This document shows, one piece after another, positions 15,203-22,877 of a DNA stretch of 24,974 nucleotides (the stretch's first letter is position 1; each line of letters starts with the position of its first letter). The translations under genes were made by a program, and so were the position numbers. The stretch is from IMG/VR virus record IMGVR_UViG_3300025168_000621, positions 1-24,974 of that record; one strand, 5' to 3'. Source of the stretch: a virus. The notes below the pieces were generated by a model. The model had not been told where the DNA came from, ran no database searches, and saw only the letters and a program-made list of their open reading frames with translations.

Positions 15203-17614
15203 TTAAGGAGTAAACCTATCTAAACCTGCTCCTCCCGTAAGTATATCATTACCTGATGATTCAAAATTATTAACGGAATCACCTAGTTTTCTTTGACCTA
15301 CCATGTTTTTTTGGTGAGCAGCTTGTCTGTCTACTCTTTGGTCTTTTCTATCTTCTTTTTTAGAATCTCTTTTTTCTGTTATTTCTGTTTCCATTCCTTT
15401 TAACTGAGCGTTTAACTCAAACTCTAACATCATTAGATCTTTTTTAGACTGAACCTCTTGTTGAAGAAATTGAATTTTTAAATCACTTTTAGCAACCTCT
15501 AATTGACCATCTATTTGAGCTTCAGCTTGACTTTTTCTTATCTCTGCTTCAGCTTGAGCTGCTACTTGTTGTTGTTGAGCTTCAGATTGTGCTTGAATGT
15601 TTTGTTGCTGAATCAACTGGTCTCTTTGCATTTTTTTCTTTCTTTTGACTTTAAGAAGTTGATTAGCTAGTTTTATATTTCTAACATTTCTAATATCAAT
15701 AGCATCATCCAAGTCTAATGTTTGCTGAGCCAATGCTTGTTGTATGTTATTTTCTAATAACATTTTTTCTTCTTCATCAGGCATTAGTTCTATAAATATA
15801 CCAAAGTCATAAAGATGTAATTCTTTCATTTCATCTAAAGTTGCTACATTGTGTGCACCAATGGCCTGTATAAATGCATTCTTTGTTGGAGAGTATTCAA
15901 CTATATCAGATATTCTAAGTGATAAACACTCGGCTGTTTCAACTGTCAAAAACAACATAGACTGTAATATGTGCCTTGTTGCTGTGTTTGAATTTGCTGC
16001 TGCTAATTTTTGAACACCAACTAAAGCATTTTTATCTGGCATACTACCATCTCTGGCTTCATTTAATCCAGTTACATCCCTTATCATTTGTAGATAATAG
16101 TTATAGGTTGTAATCAGACTTTGTATTTTATTACCACCAGCTCCATTTTGAATCTGCTGAATTGGTACTTTACCAGGATTAGGATTGCCTTCAGAAGTAA
16201 AACTCCTACCTATAACAGAACCTGTTTGAAAAAACATGTTTAGAGCTTCTTGTGGATTATAGTTTGTTCCATTGCCAAGATCAACCTCTGCTAGACCATC
16301 AACATCTAGAAATACTCCATCTGGAACCATCCTTGCCATTACTTGCTGTAATTTCAAATGAGTTAACTGAATCATATCTGCAAAACCAGTTATTCTACTA
16401 ACCAAAGACTCTATGTTGCCTTTATACATTCTAGGTGCTACGATTTGATAATTCATTTTAACTTTAGCAAAATCACTATCACTTCTCATCATATTAGTAG
16501 CCATCTCCCATTTTAATAACTTACCGCAACCAACAACGTAAACTCCTTCGTACAAACACTCTATGACTCTTTCTAGTTTACTATACTCACCGTCTTTATT
16601 TTCTGGTGGATTAAATGTGTCATCTTTTTGAATAACCTTCTCAGCACCACTACCCGTTGTTTTTAATTTGTAAACATCATTAGCGTGTGTTTTGTAATTA
16701 AAATACAATACTTCTATTTTGTTTCTATCAGTATTGGTTCTATAGTCAGCTCTATAGTTAGCTCTACCAATATACGTTTGTCCAGAACTATCTGTTATTT
16801 CTTTTATTTCCTCTTCTGTTAGATTTGGAAATTGTTTAACTAACTCGTTTATAGGTATTTCTTTAACTTCACCAACATAGTACATGTCTTCAAAATAAGG
16901 AGACTCAGTGTAAGAGTATACTAAATTAGCTGGATCTACATACTTAGCTTGAGCACCTTCTGAAAAGTCAAAAGTGGTTTTAGTAGCAGCAATACCTATG
17001 GTTGTTAAATCATATAAGCACCGTTTTCTAATAAGCTCATAATTACTACCTTCCATTAAAACATTTATAGCTTGTTCTTCAGCTAGTTCGACTGCCTGCT
17101 TGTAGCCAAGCTGCATGTGAAGTGCTAGTTCTTCTTCTGTGTCAGGTAGTTCCGCTGGAGGATTCTCGTACAAATCTATAGCAAAAGTTGATTGAGCCAT
17201 GTTGTTAAACTCTCTAGTACGCATATCACGAAGCATAGACTCCATATATTCTGTTCTTTTTGATACTCCATAAGCATCTTGAGAAAAACAATTTATTTCA
17301 TAGTTTCTTTGCGCCATACCATTTACAACAATATCAACAAACTTAGGAACAATTGGAACAGGTTTCCAATCTAAATTTAAATAAGATAAGTCACCATTTA
17401 TAGATAATTCATCTTTGTATTTTTGTATTGATTGCTCTCCTCTAGCGTATAGTCTTAAGTGGTGAAAATTATTTATATTACCATGGAACTTATTATTTGC
17501 TCCGTGGAACCACTCTTGTCTTATAGCTTTGGCTATTTTTTCTCCATACTCTATTGACATTTTTTCAATATCGCTAACCGCTTGAGATGGAAAATTTATA
17601 ACAGACTCTGTCAT
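15203..17614 (-). CDS. Portal protein with long C-terminal coiled coil
   Basis: The 803-residue protein directly follows the terminase gene by 3 bp. N-terminal sequence LYARGEQSIQKYKDEL and NLDWKPVPIVPKFVDIVVNG (residues 80-99) form the pattern I associate with portals of marine flavobacterial and crAss-like podoviruses. The central part carries YNYYLQMIRDVTGLNEARDG, typical of the portal stem and wing region. Residues 662-770 are Gln/Ala/Lys/Glu-rich and should form a long helical barrel or coiled coil (QSEAQQQQVAAQAEAEIRKS), as in P22-type portals with a barrel reaching into the capsid. The length fits this class. The portal forms the dodecameric DNA gate at the capsid vertex and contacts TerL and the first adaptor ring. 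Confidence 0.85.
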   Translation of the reverse strand: MTESVINFPSQAVSDIEKMSIEYGEKIAKAIRQEWFHGANNKFHGNINNFHHLRLYARGEQSIQKYKDELSINGDLSYLNLDWKPVPIVPKFVDIVVNGMAQRNYEINCFSQDAYGVSKRTEYMESMLRDMRTREFNNMAQSTFAIDLYENPPAELPDTEEELALHMQLGYKQAVELAEEQAINVLMEGSNYELIRKRCLYDLTTIGIAATKTTFDFSEGAQAKYVDPANLVYSYTESPYFEDMYYVGEVKEIPINELVKQFPNLTEEEIKEITDSSGQTYIGRANYRADYRTNTDRNKIEVLYFNYKTHANDVYKLKTTGSGAEKVIQKDDTFNPPENKDGEYSKLERVIECLYEGVYVVGCGKLLKWEMATNMMRSDSDFAKVKMNYQIVAPRMYKGNIESLVSRITGFADMIQLTHLKLQQVMARMVPDGVFLDVDGLAEVDLGNGTNYNPQEALNMFFQTGSVIGRSFTSEGNPNPGKVPIQQIQNGAGGNKIQSLITTYNYYLQMIRDVTGLNEARDGSMPDKNALVGVQKLAAANSNTATRHILQSMLFLTVETAECLSLRISDIVEYSPTKNAFIQAIGAHNVATLDEMKELHLYDFGIFIELMPDEEEKMLLENNIQQALAQQTLDLDDAIDIRNVRNIKLANQLLKVKRKKKMQRDQLIQQQNIQAQSEAQQQQVAAQAEAEIRKSQAEAQIDGQLEVAKSDLKIQFLQQEVQSKKDLMMLEFELNAQLKGMETEITEKRDSKKEDRKDQRVDRQAAHQKNMVGQRKLGDSVNNFESSGNDILTGGAGLDRFTP

Positions 17615-17617
17615 ATT

Positions 17618-19846
17618 TTATTTTTTTATTATTGTTGATTGAAATCCTTTGTTACTATACTTTGAAACATGAAGGTTTAATGGTTTTTTTTCTTTATTAG
17701 GGTTTGGTTTGTATAAATGTCTATTGCAAGCCATGATAGCCAAACCAGAACTAATAGTAGCATCGTGCTTTGTTCTTTTGTTTATATCAAACTTAGACCA
17801 GTCGTTTAGTGTTTCGTTGAAATAAGTATTACCAAAAGAACCGTCTTCTAGTAACCCAACGTGATCATTGATGTACATTTCAACAGCAGCAGCGTGCGCT
17901 TGCTTTATGTCTTCACTAGAGTTTGGTATTCCACCAACCTCTTTTTCTGCAACAGATAGTTTGTTCCAAACTTTATCTGGTCTATTCATACTAAACTTTC
18001 TATAACCTCTTCTTCTAAGATAATACAATAATCTAGGTTTATTATTTTCTGCTAGTATTGGCATACCGTAAAACACTAACGCCATTAATATATCTTCAAA
18101 AAATATCTCTGCTGTTTGTGGCCTAGCTATGTACTCTAAGAAAAAAGTATTAGCTGGAGCATCTTCCATAGAAAATTTAGTTAATCCATGTAAAGCACCT
18201 TTTGATCCTCTTCCGTCCACCGTCCCTGATATATCATATGAGTCACATCCAAATGCCCCAATATGTTCGTTACCTGGGTGTTTTACGCCATTCTTTAATA
18301 TAACGTTGTTTTGTAGTTTTTTTCCTGGTACCCAACTTATTTTAAACCTACCATTAGGATCTGGATTAAAAGTTACTTGAGTATCTTTAACTCCATTTGA
18401 CCATTGGAAATTACCAGTTGTTAAAACAGATGAGTTTTTGTTTCCCTCGTTGTAATCTATTTGTTCGTATATTTTAACTAGATTAAATAGACTATTACCG
18501 GTTTCATCTCTAAATGCGTGCTCCTCTGTTCTAGGAAATTGACGATAAAATTCATTCAAAGCGTCTTGATCGTCTTTTAGTCCTTCTGCTTCATTGCTCC
18601 AATGATCTATTACACCACAGTCTATTTCTATTCCGCTAGGATCAAATGTTTGTTTTTCTGGAGTATTGAAAACAGGTTGTCCGAATTCATCAATGAATCC
18701 TTCGTAATTCCATTCCATAGGAATAAACAAAGAATAAAGTCCCGACTTAGTTTGTCCATTTCTATTTCTTTTTGCGACATCTGAATTATCATATAAGTTC
18801 TTGAAATTATCCCCACCTTTATCTAATGCGTTACTTGTTGATCCCATCATGCACTTACCTATAATCCTACTACCTAATCGTAAGCAAGTTTTTGTTACTC
18901 TCCAATTGTTTTTTATATTATCAGGTCTCTCCCATTTACCACTTTCATCATGTACTAACAAAGAAAGCTTTTCACCATCATAACTATTATCACCTGTATT
19001 TTTCCAATCTATAGTAGTATCTAGTCCTTCCATGTCATCTTGCTCTTCTCGCTCCCTCATTTTTTTACGAGTAAACTTCTTCGCTGGTACTCTATATGCT
19101 AGTTCAGACTTTGGACGATCCATACCATCTTGTATTGGTTTGAAAAAGAATGGATAGTTTAAACTAATTGGTACAACTTTGTCGGTAAACATCTTCTTTG
19201 CATCAGCACCTGTTTTAGATAATATGCCAAATCTACTATCACCAGCTAATGTTGCTTGATGCACTGTTTCTGCTGAACTCATAAAAGAAAAACCAGAACG
19301 TCTATTTTTTAAGTAACACATTCCATAACTTCTATTATCTGCCTTACAAGCTTCCCAGAATATAAAGAACAATCTGTTTGCCTCTCTAAAATCAGGGGCA
19401 CCAACATCAATCTTACTCCATTGAAGGTACATATAGTGTGTACCTGTTATATAAGTTGGTTTACCATTGTTAACAAACCAAAACCCTTCTTCTCTTCTTT
19501 TAAACTCTTCGTCTATATACCCGTAGTGTTTTTCTTTAAAATCATCTGGATAATCTTGCCAATCAAATACAGTTTTAATTCTTTTAAAATCAGGGTTAAC
19601 AGGGAATTGTCTCCATTTTTGCTCTGATTGAATTTTACTACAAGAGTATATTTCTGTAGGTTGTTTAGGTAGTGCTATTTGAAAACCTTGTATTTCTAGT
19701 ACATCACCTACCATACCTGTTTTAGATATCACAACAATATCATTTTCTTTATTATAACCGTACTCCCATTTCTTAGACTTGTTAAGTCTTTTGACAGTGT
19801 TTGATTTTATAGGTTCTACAACCTTGTATAGTGATTGCTCGTACAT
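17618..19846 (-). CDS. terL: Terminase large subunit (packaging ATPase/nuclease)
   Basis: The 742-residue protein has both terminase domains. In the ATPase part, CYLKNRRSGFSFMSSAE (about 177-193) is an R-rich, non-classical Walker A. LSLLVHDESGKW (294-305) is Walker B with the catalytic acidic pair, and MGSTSNA (334-340) is the coupling motif. In the nuclease part, GAFGCDSYD (530-538) supplies the first metal-binding acidic residues, FFEDIL lies near 582-587, and KHDATISSGLA (693-703) supplies the last catalytic Asp. The enzyme pumps DNA into the prohead and cuts the concatemer. Its ATG overlaps the stop of the preceding small gene as TAATG, which suggests coupled translation. The following portal gene starts after 3 bp. 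Confidence 0.93.
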   Translation of the reverse strand: MYEQSLYKVVEPIKSNTVKRLNKSKKWEYGYNKENDIVVISKTGMVGDVLEIQGFQIALPKQPTEIYSCSKIQSEQKWRQFPVNPDFKRIKTVFDWQDYPDDFKEKHYGYIDEEFKRREEGFWFVNNGKPTYITGTHYMYLQWSKIDVGAPDFREANRLFFIFWEACKADNRSYGMCYLKNRRSGFSFMSSAETVHQATLAGDSRFGILSKTGADAKKMFTDKVVPISLNYPFFFKPIQDGMDRPKSELAYRVPAKKFTRKKMREREEQDDMEGLDTTIDWKNTGDNSYDGEKLSLLVHDESGKWERPDNIKNNWRVTKTCLRLGSRIIGKCMMGSTSNALDKGGDNFKNLYDNSDVAKRNRNGQTKSGLYSLFIPMEWNYEGFIDEFGQPVFNTPEKQTFDPSGIEIDCGVIDHWSNEAEGLKDDQDALNEFYRQFPRTEEHAFRDETGNSLFNLVKIYEQIDYNEGNKNSSVLTTGNFQWSNGVKDTQVTFNPDPNGRFKISWVPGKKLQNNVILKNGVKHPGNEHIGAFGCDSYDISGTVDGRGSKGALHGLTKFSMEDAPANTFFLEYIARPQTAEIFFEDILMALVFYGMPILAENNKPRLLYYLRRRGYRKFSMNRPDKVWNKLSVAEKEVGGIPNSSEDIKQAHAAAVEMYINDHVGLLEDGSFGNTYFNETLNDWSKFDINKRTKHDATISSGLAIMACNRHLYKPNPNKEKKPLNLHVSKYSNKGFQSTIIKK

Positions 19847-20118
19847 TATTTAGATCTTCCTTCTGCGAATCCCTTAAAAGTATTTTTCTTTTCTTCTACA
19901 GGCTTATCATCAAGCATGTTTTCTTCTTCGTGAATTCTGTTTAGTATTTCAAAAGCATCAAATATAGCTAACTTCTTTGTAGCTGCAGCATTCTTTAATC
20001 TATCTGCTGATATGTCTTCGTCTGAATCTACTATTTCCTCTCTGGCAACTTTAATTAGTTCTTCAACCGCTTTGTGCCCAGCTTGGATTATATTCTTCTT
20101 CGTTTCCTTGATATTCAT
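19846..20118 (-). CDS. Candidate terminase small subunit, 90 aa
   Basis: The protein is helical with conserved-looking KNIIQAGHKAVEELIKVARE (residues 8-27) and DRLKNAAATKKLAIFDAFEI (39-58), followed by an acidic/basic tail (EEENMLDDKPVEEKKNTFKG). Small subunits of terminases are short helical proteins encoded directly upstream of TerL, which is exactly this position (stop and start shared in TAATG). No helix-turn-helix motif is clear, so the assignment rests on place, size and pattern. Its start lies 56 bp inside the preceding 195-aa gene in a different frame. No other Met is available before residue 68, so the overlap appears genuine. An alternative is a non-TerS assembly factor. Confidence 0.45.
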   Translation of the reverse strand: MNIKETKKNIIQAGHKAVEELIKVAREEIVDSDEDISADRLKNAAATKKLAIFDAFEILNRIHEEENMLDDKPVEEKKNTFKGFAEGRSK

Positions 20119-20650
20119 ATTTAATTGTAATAAATTTATTTAAGACCCTATATAATCTTTGACCATCAATAACAAATTCATATTTACTTACTGGATCAAA
20201 ACCGACAAGTTCTTCTTTGTTGAAGGTTCCATCAGAGTACTTAATAATACCAACTAAAGGTTTTTCGTCTTCTATATTGAACTTGCTAATAGCCTTTAAT
20301 GGTTTAACAAAACTAAAACCAGGTGTTGCTTTCCAGTTTTTATCTTTATATAAATATAGTTGATTTTCTGAAACTAGGTATCTGTCGTCACTTAAGTAAG
20401 ATCTACTATTTCTTTCTTTACCTTTAATATCGTGCCATCTTCTAAAAACGTTATGATGTACTATTACCTCATCACCCACGTTAATAGGTGATGAAAATAA
20501 TAGCGGGGTAGCGATAACCCTCGCACGCCTGTTCACGAAATGGTGATTGTAAACTTCGGTGTTTAATATTAAGTCTTTGTTTCCAACTTTTTTATAATTA
20601 TTATATCTTTCACCTATTGGTGAAATTAAAAAGTCTTTATAAGCTTTCAT
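20063..20650 (-). CDS. GroES-like co-chaperonin with two tandem barrels, 195 aa
   Basis: Residues 8-102 follow the GroES outline: LISPIGERYNNYKK matches the opening 'RPLGDRVLVK' strand. ILNTEVYNHH plus RRARVIATP match the mobile-loop and 'GxVxAVG' region. INVGDEVIVHHNVFRRW matches 'VKVGDxVLFxxY', and DRYLVSENQLYLYK matches the closing 'eYLxLxExDILA'. Residues 110-180 repeat the plan more loosely: GFSFVKPL, PLVGIIKYS, ELVGFDPVSKYEFVIDG and RLYRVLNKFITIKYE. Phages use GroES substitutes (T4 gp31 is the known example) to fold capsid proteins with host GroEL. The gene lies in the pre-terminase block and overlaps its neighbours by 1 bp upstream and 56 bp downstream. Domain one is fairly clear; the second copy is inference. 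Confidence 0.65.
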   Translation of the reverse strand: MKAYKDFLISPIGERYNNYKKVGNKDLILNTEVYNHHFVNRRARVIATPLLFSSPINVGDEVIVHHNVFRRWHDIKGKERNSRSYLSDDRYLVSENQLYLYKDKNWKATPGFSFVKPLKAISKFNIEDEKPLVGIIKYSDGTFNKEELVGFDPVSKYEFVIDGQRLYRVLNKFITIKYEYQGNEEEYNPSWAQSG

Positions 20651-20874
20651 TAGTATTCTAAGTTATACTCAACAGATATAGCCATGTTTTTGTTAAAATC
20701 TTTCCAAGGTATAACTATTTTTTCTTTTCTAATATAAATAGAGTACTTGTCTTTCTCTTCTATTATATCACAAATCTTATGACCACCATACACCTCTTGA
20801 TTTACAGCGTAGTGCATAGAATCATTTTTGTAGTCTTTACCTATAGTAATTTTTCTGATGATATTATTTTTCAT
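20650..20874 (-). CDS. Small beta-rich protein of unknown function, 74 aa
   Basis: The sequence alternates strands and turns: ITIGKDYKNDSMHYAVNQEV, then CDIIEEKDKYSIYI, then IVIPWKDFNKNMAISVEYNL. It has no signal peptide or membrane segment. The 'WKxFNxxMxxSxEYN' ending is a pattern I have seen in small proteins beside packaging genes of marine phages, without a known function. Its start overlaps the upstream coiled-coil gene by 11 bp and its stop is shared with the next start (TAATG), so it is translated with the GroES-like protein. A role as its partner is possible but unsupported by motifs. Confidence 0.6.
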   Translation of the reverse strand: MKNNIIRKITIGKDYKNDSMHYAVNQEVYGGHKICDIIEEKDKYSIYIRKEKIVIPWKDFNKNMAISVEYNLEY

Positions 20875-21136
20875 CTTCTTTCCAGTTAATCGTTCCGTCC
20901 ATTATGTTAACATCATCGTTACCATACTCTTTGTTTAAAGTATCTTGAAATATAGAGACTTTATTTTGAGTTACCGCTAGATCATGTAGTAAACTATGTT
21001 TTTGAGCTTCTAGTTTACCAACGCTAGCGTGTGTTTGGTTTATGTTATTTATAATCCCTTGTAACTCTTTTAAATGTTCGTCAGATATCTTTTCTTGTTT
21101 AACTTTTAATTCTATTTCTTTTTCTTTATTTGCCAT
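20864..21136 (-). CDS. Coiled-coil small protein, 90 aa
   Basis: Residues 5-60 are charged heptad-like helix (KEIELKVKQEKISDEHLKEL). A second helix (KLEAQKHSLLHDLAVTQNKV) and a short C-terminal strand segment (YGNDDVNIMDGTINWKEDEK) follow. The arrangement could be a coiled-coil hairpin, loosely like prefoldin beta-type subunits or a scaffold helper, but there is no diagnostic motif. It opens the block that leads to the GroES-like, TerS-like and TerL genes and lies 29 bp after the LamG gene. The start MANKEKE follows AATAAAATTAAATAAA, an A-rich leader. Confidence 0.6.
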   Translation of the reverse strand: MANKEKEIELKVKQEKISDEHLKELQGIINNINQTHASVGKLEAQKHSLLHDLAVTQNKVSIFQDTLNKEYGNDDVNIMDGTINWKEDEK

Positions 21137-21165
21137 TTTATTTAATTTTATTTAATTATTAATTA

Positions 21166-22149
21166 TTACGATATTCCGTATTTTGTTTTTAAGTGGTTTT
21201 CTATTAGAGTGCAATTAGCATCACTTAGTCCTTTGTTATATAGTATGCTTTCATATATTTTTCCTTTAAAACCCGCTGCTTTTGCATTAGTTCCCGCGGA
21301 TTTACCAATACGAAAGTTACTAGCATTATTAAGATAACTTACTCCAAATGGATTTGGGTACACGTGTGCTGATCCTACGTCTGACATATCTATAGTGTAT
21401 GCACTGTTAGTATCCCCATCTATATAAAAGGTACCAGCTGCCGTTCTATCTCCATCGTCTCTAAATCTCAATGTAAGTAATTGAACTCCTGTTGCAACAT
21501 CTATATCAGCATCATGGAATTGGAAAGGTCCTGTTCCGTCATACGTTCCAATATTCCATTGATCGTCGTTTGCTTCTACTTTCAAATTAATTCCAGTATA
21601 ATTACTACTACCAGCATCACCATTTGCTTTAAACGAAAAAAGTGTTTTATCAGTACTCGTAGAAGCTGTGTCACTATGAGGATCTACTACGAAAAAAAAA
21701 GTTATTCCAGCATAAGAGTTAACTAGACCGTTACTTAATGGACCCTCGTTTATACTAGCTGACGGCATTGTTGTAGACGCTAGGTTTCCATGATAAGTGC
21801 TACTTGCTTCAGTTACTTCAGTTTGTGTAAGTAAGCCATTAAAATCTCCATAACTCTTACCATTAGCACCACCTGTTGCAAACGTTAAAGTGCTACCAGT
21901 TTTAGTAAAACTAAGAGAAAAGTTTCCAAGTCTAGTGTTGTGAGTTACTTTATTGTTTATTGAATAAATGTCATCTCCATTATCTACTGACTCACCTGGT
22001 GTTGGGGTTCTCAATGTAGAAACATCACTCCAATCATACCACGCGATTATCCCTGTGTTTTCACTAGGATTTATATCTGAATTATGAATAACACCCTCTG
22101 GATCTTGTAGGTGCTCACCATATACTAATCCAGTTGACAATCCTAACAT
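21166..22149 (-). CDS. LamG/concanavalin A-like lectin-domain surface protein, 327 aa
   Basis: From about residue 33 to the end the protein has the outline of a LamG (ConA-like jelly roll) domain. It starts with IIAWYDWSDVSTLR, has YAGITFFFVVDPHSD and TLFSFKANGDAGSS in the middle and GTFYIDGDT later. It closes with the very typical GKIYESILYNKGLSDANCTL then IENHLKTKYGI. Such domains bind sugars or proteins at the cell surface and are common on phage fibres and head decorations. No catalytic glycosidase residues can be assigned. The start overlaps the stop of the 122-aa gene (TAATG). AGGAG upstream of this ATG belongs to the codons of that gene (Ile-Gly-Asp). Position among head-surface-type genes suggests a head fibre or appendage. 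Confidence 0.7.
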   Translation of the reverse strand: MLGLSTGLVYGEHLQDPEGVIHNSDINPSENTGIIAWYDWSDVSTLRTPTPGESVDNGDDIYSINNKVTHNTRLGNFSLSFTKTGSTLTFATGGANGKSYGDFNGLLTQTEVTEASSTYHGNLASTTMPSASINEGPLSNGLVNSYAGITFFFVVDPHSDTASTSTDKTLFSFKANGDAGSSNYTGINLKVEANDDQWNIGTYDGTGPFQFHDADIDVATGVQLLTLRFRDDGDRTAAGTFYIDGDTNSAYTIDMSDVGSAHVYPNPFGVSYLNNASNFRIGKSAGTNAKAAGFKGKIYESILYNKGLSDANCTLIENHLKTKYGIS

Positions 22150-22517
22150 TAGTCTCCTATATAAAGCATTATTGGTGTTGCGGCATTATTAGTTACCTTT
22201 GTCCACCTACCATATATTGTTATACCTTTTGGAAAAGTATTTCCATTGTCTACAACATCACCTCCAGCACCAGACTCTCCTTTATCAGGAGAAAGAACAG
22301 CATCATGAGCCGCGGTATCTGTTCCAGCATATTCTAATCCAGAAGTTATATCATTATCAGCAACTAAACCATTAGTGCTATTGAATATCGTATCTGCCAA
22401 CATTGTTATTGCTACAAATACTTTATTTGTTGGTGGAGTTATAGCTCCAGTAGTGTCACTAAAAACACTCCCCATCTGTCCAAATCCATATTCTACTGTG
22501 TTATGTTTATATGCCAT
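22149..22517 (-). CDS. Small virion surface protein, short paralogue, 122 aa
   Basis: The N-terminus (VEYGFGQMGSVFSDTTGAIT, residues 8-27, then PPTNKVFVAITMLAD) and C-terminus (NTFPKGITIYGRWTKV ... MLYIGD) match both ends of the 223-aa gene product two genes upstream. The match covers about 35 residues at each end. The middle (residues 45-85) is short and unrelated to that protein's insert. The 'FGQxGS ... IYGRW' framework is a pattern I associate with structural proteins of marine phages. It is probably a head decoration or fibre-base protein. It is preceded by an A-rich leader and shares its stop with the LamG start. Confidence 0.6.
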   Translation of the reverse strand: MAYKHNTVEYGFGQMGSVFSDTTGAITPPTNKVFVAITMLADTIFNSTNGLVADNDITSGLEYAGTDTAAHDAVLSPDKGESGAGGDVVDNGNTFPKGITIYGRWTKVTNNAATPIMLYIGD

Positions 22518-22532
22518 AGTTTATTTATTTAA

Positions 22533-22877
22533 TTATCTGCATGGTGTTTTTGCTCTCACAACACCATCAGTATCTACTTGTATGCTAAAATTTGTTCTTC
22601 CATCAGCCGTTACTTTATAGTGACCAGCTTCAAATTTATTATCAGAACGAGCTCTTTTTTTTAAATAAATTATATCACCTACACCTGGAACAGTAGATCC
22701 ACTATTATGATAAAATGTTTCACTCATTGATCCTGAATAGCCACAAGCAGATCTAGATTGCACTGGAGAAGATGTTACGGAGTTGTAACCTCTTGCAGTT
22801 ACAACTTCTTTTATTCTCTTCACTAGATGACCCTTTCTTCTACTTCCGGTTTGACCCGAACTATTACCTAATCCCAT
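22533..22877 (-). CDS. Small basic protein between the paralogues, 114 aa
   Basis: The N-terminal 30 residues are basic and Gly/Ser-rich (GNSSGQTGSRRKGHLVKRIK). The rest is beta-rich: TFYHNSGSTVPGVGDIIYLK, then KKRARSDNKFEAGHYKV, ending in GVVRAKTPCR. Two Cys residues (C45, C113) are not part of a visible metal site. The gene lies between two related surface-protein genes and starts in a TAATG overlap with the first. I do not know a family. A virion accessory role, possibly linking the flanking proteins to the capsid, is inferred from position only. Confidence 0.55.
   Translation of the reverse strand: MGLGNSSGQTGSRRKGHLVKRIKEVVTARGYNSVTSSPVQSRSACGYSGSMSETFYHNSGSTVPGVGDIIYLKKRARSDNKFEAGHYKVTADGRTNFSIQVDTDGVVRAKTPCR

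Noticed and set aside
15203-15240. GNDILTGGAGLDRF at the portal C-terminus, resembling an RTX calcium repeat
   Set aside because: There is only one partial copy at the end of a portal protein; RTX domains need several nonapeptides in tandem.
22150-22160. AGGAG just upstream of the LamG start, a possible Shine-Dalgarno sequence
   Set aside because: It is made by the Ile-Gly-Asp codons ending the 122-aa gene, and other starts in the window lack such sequences.
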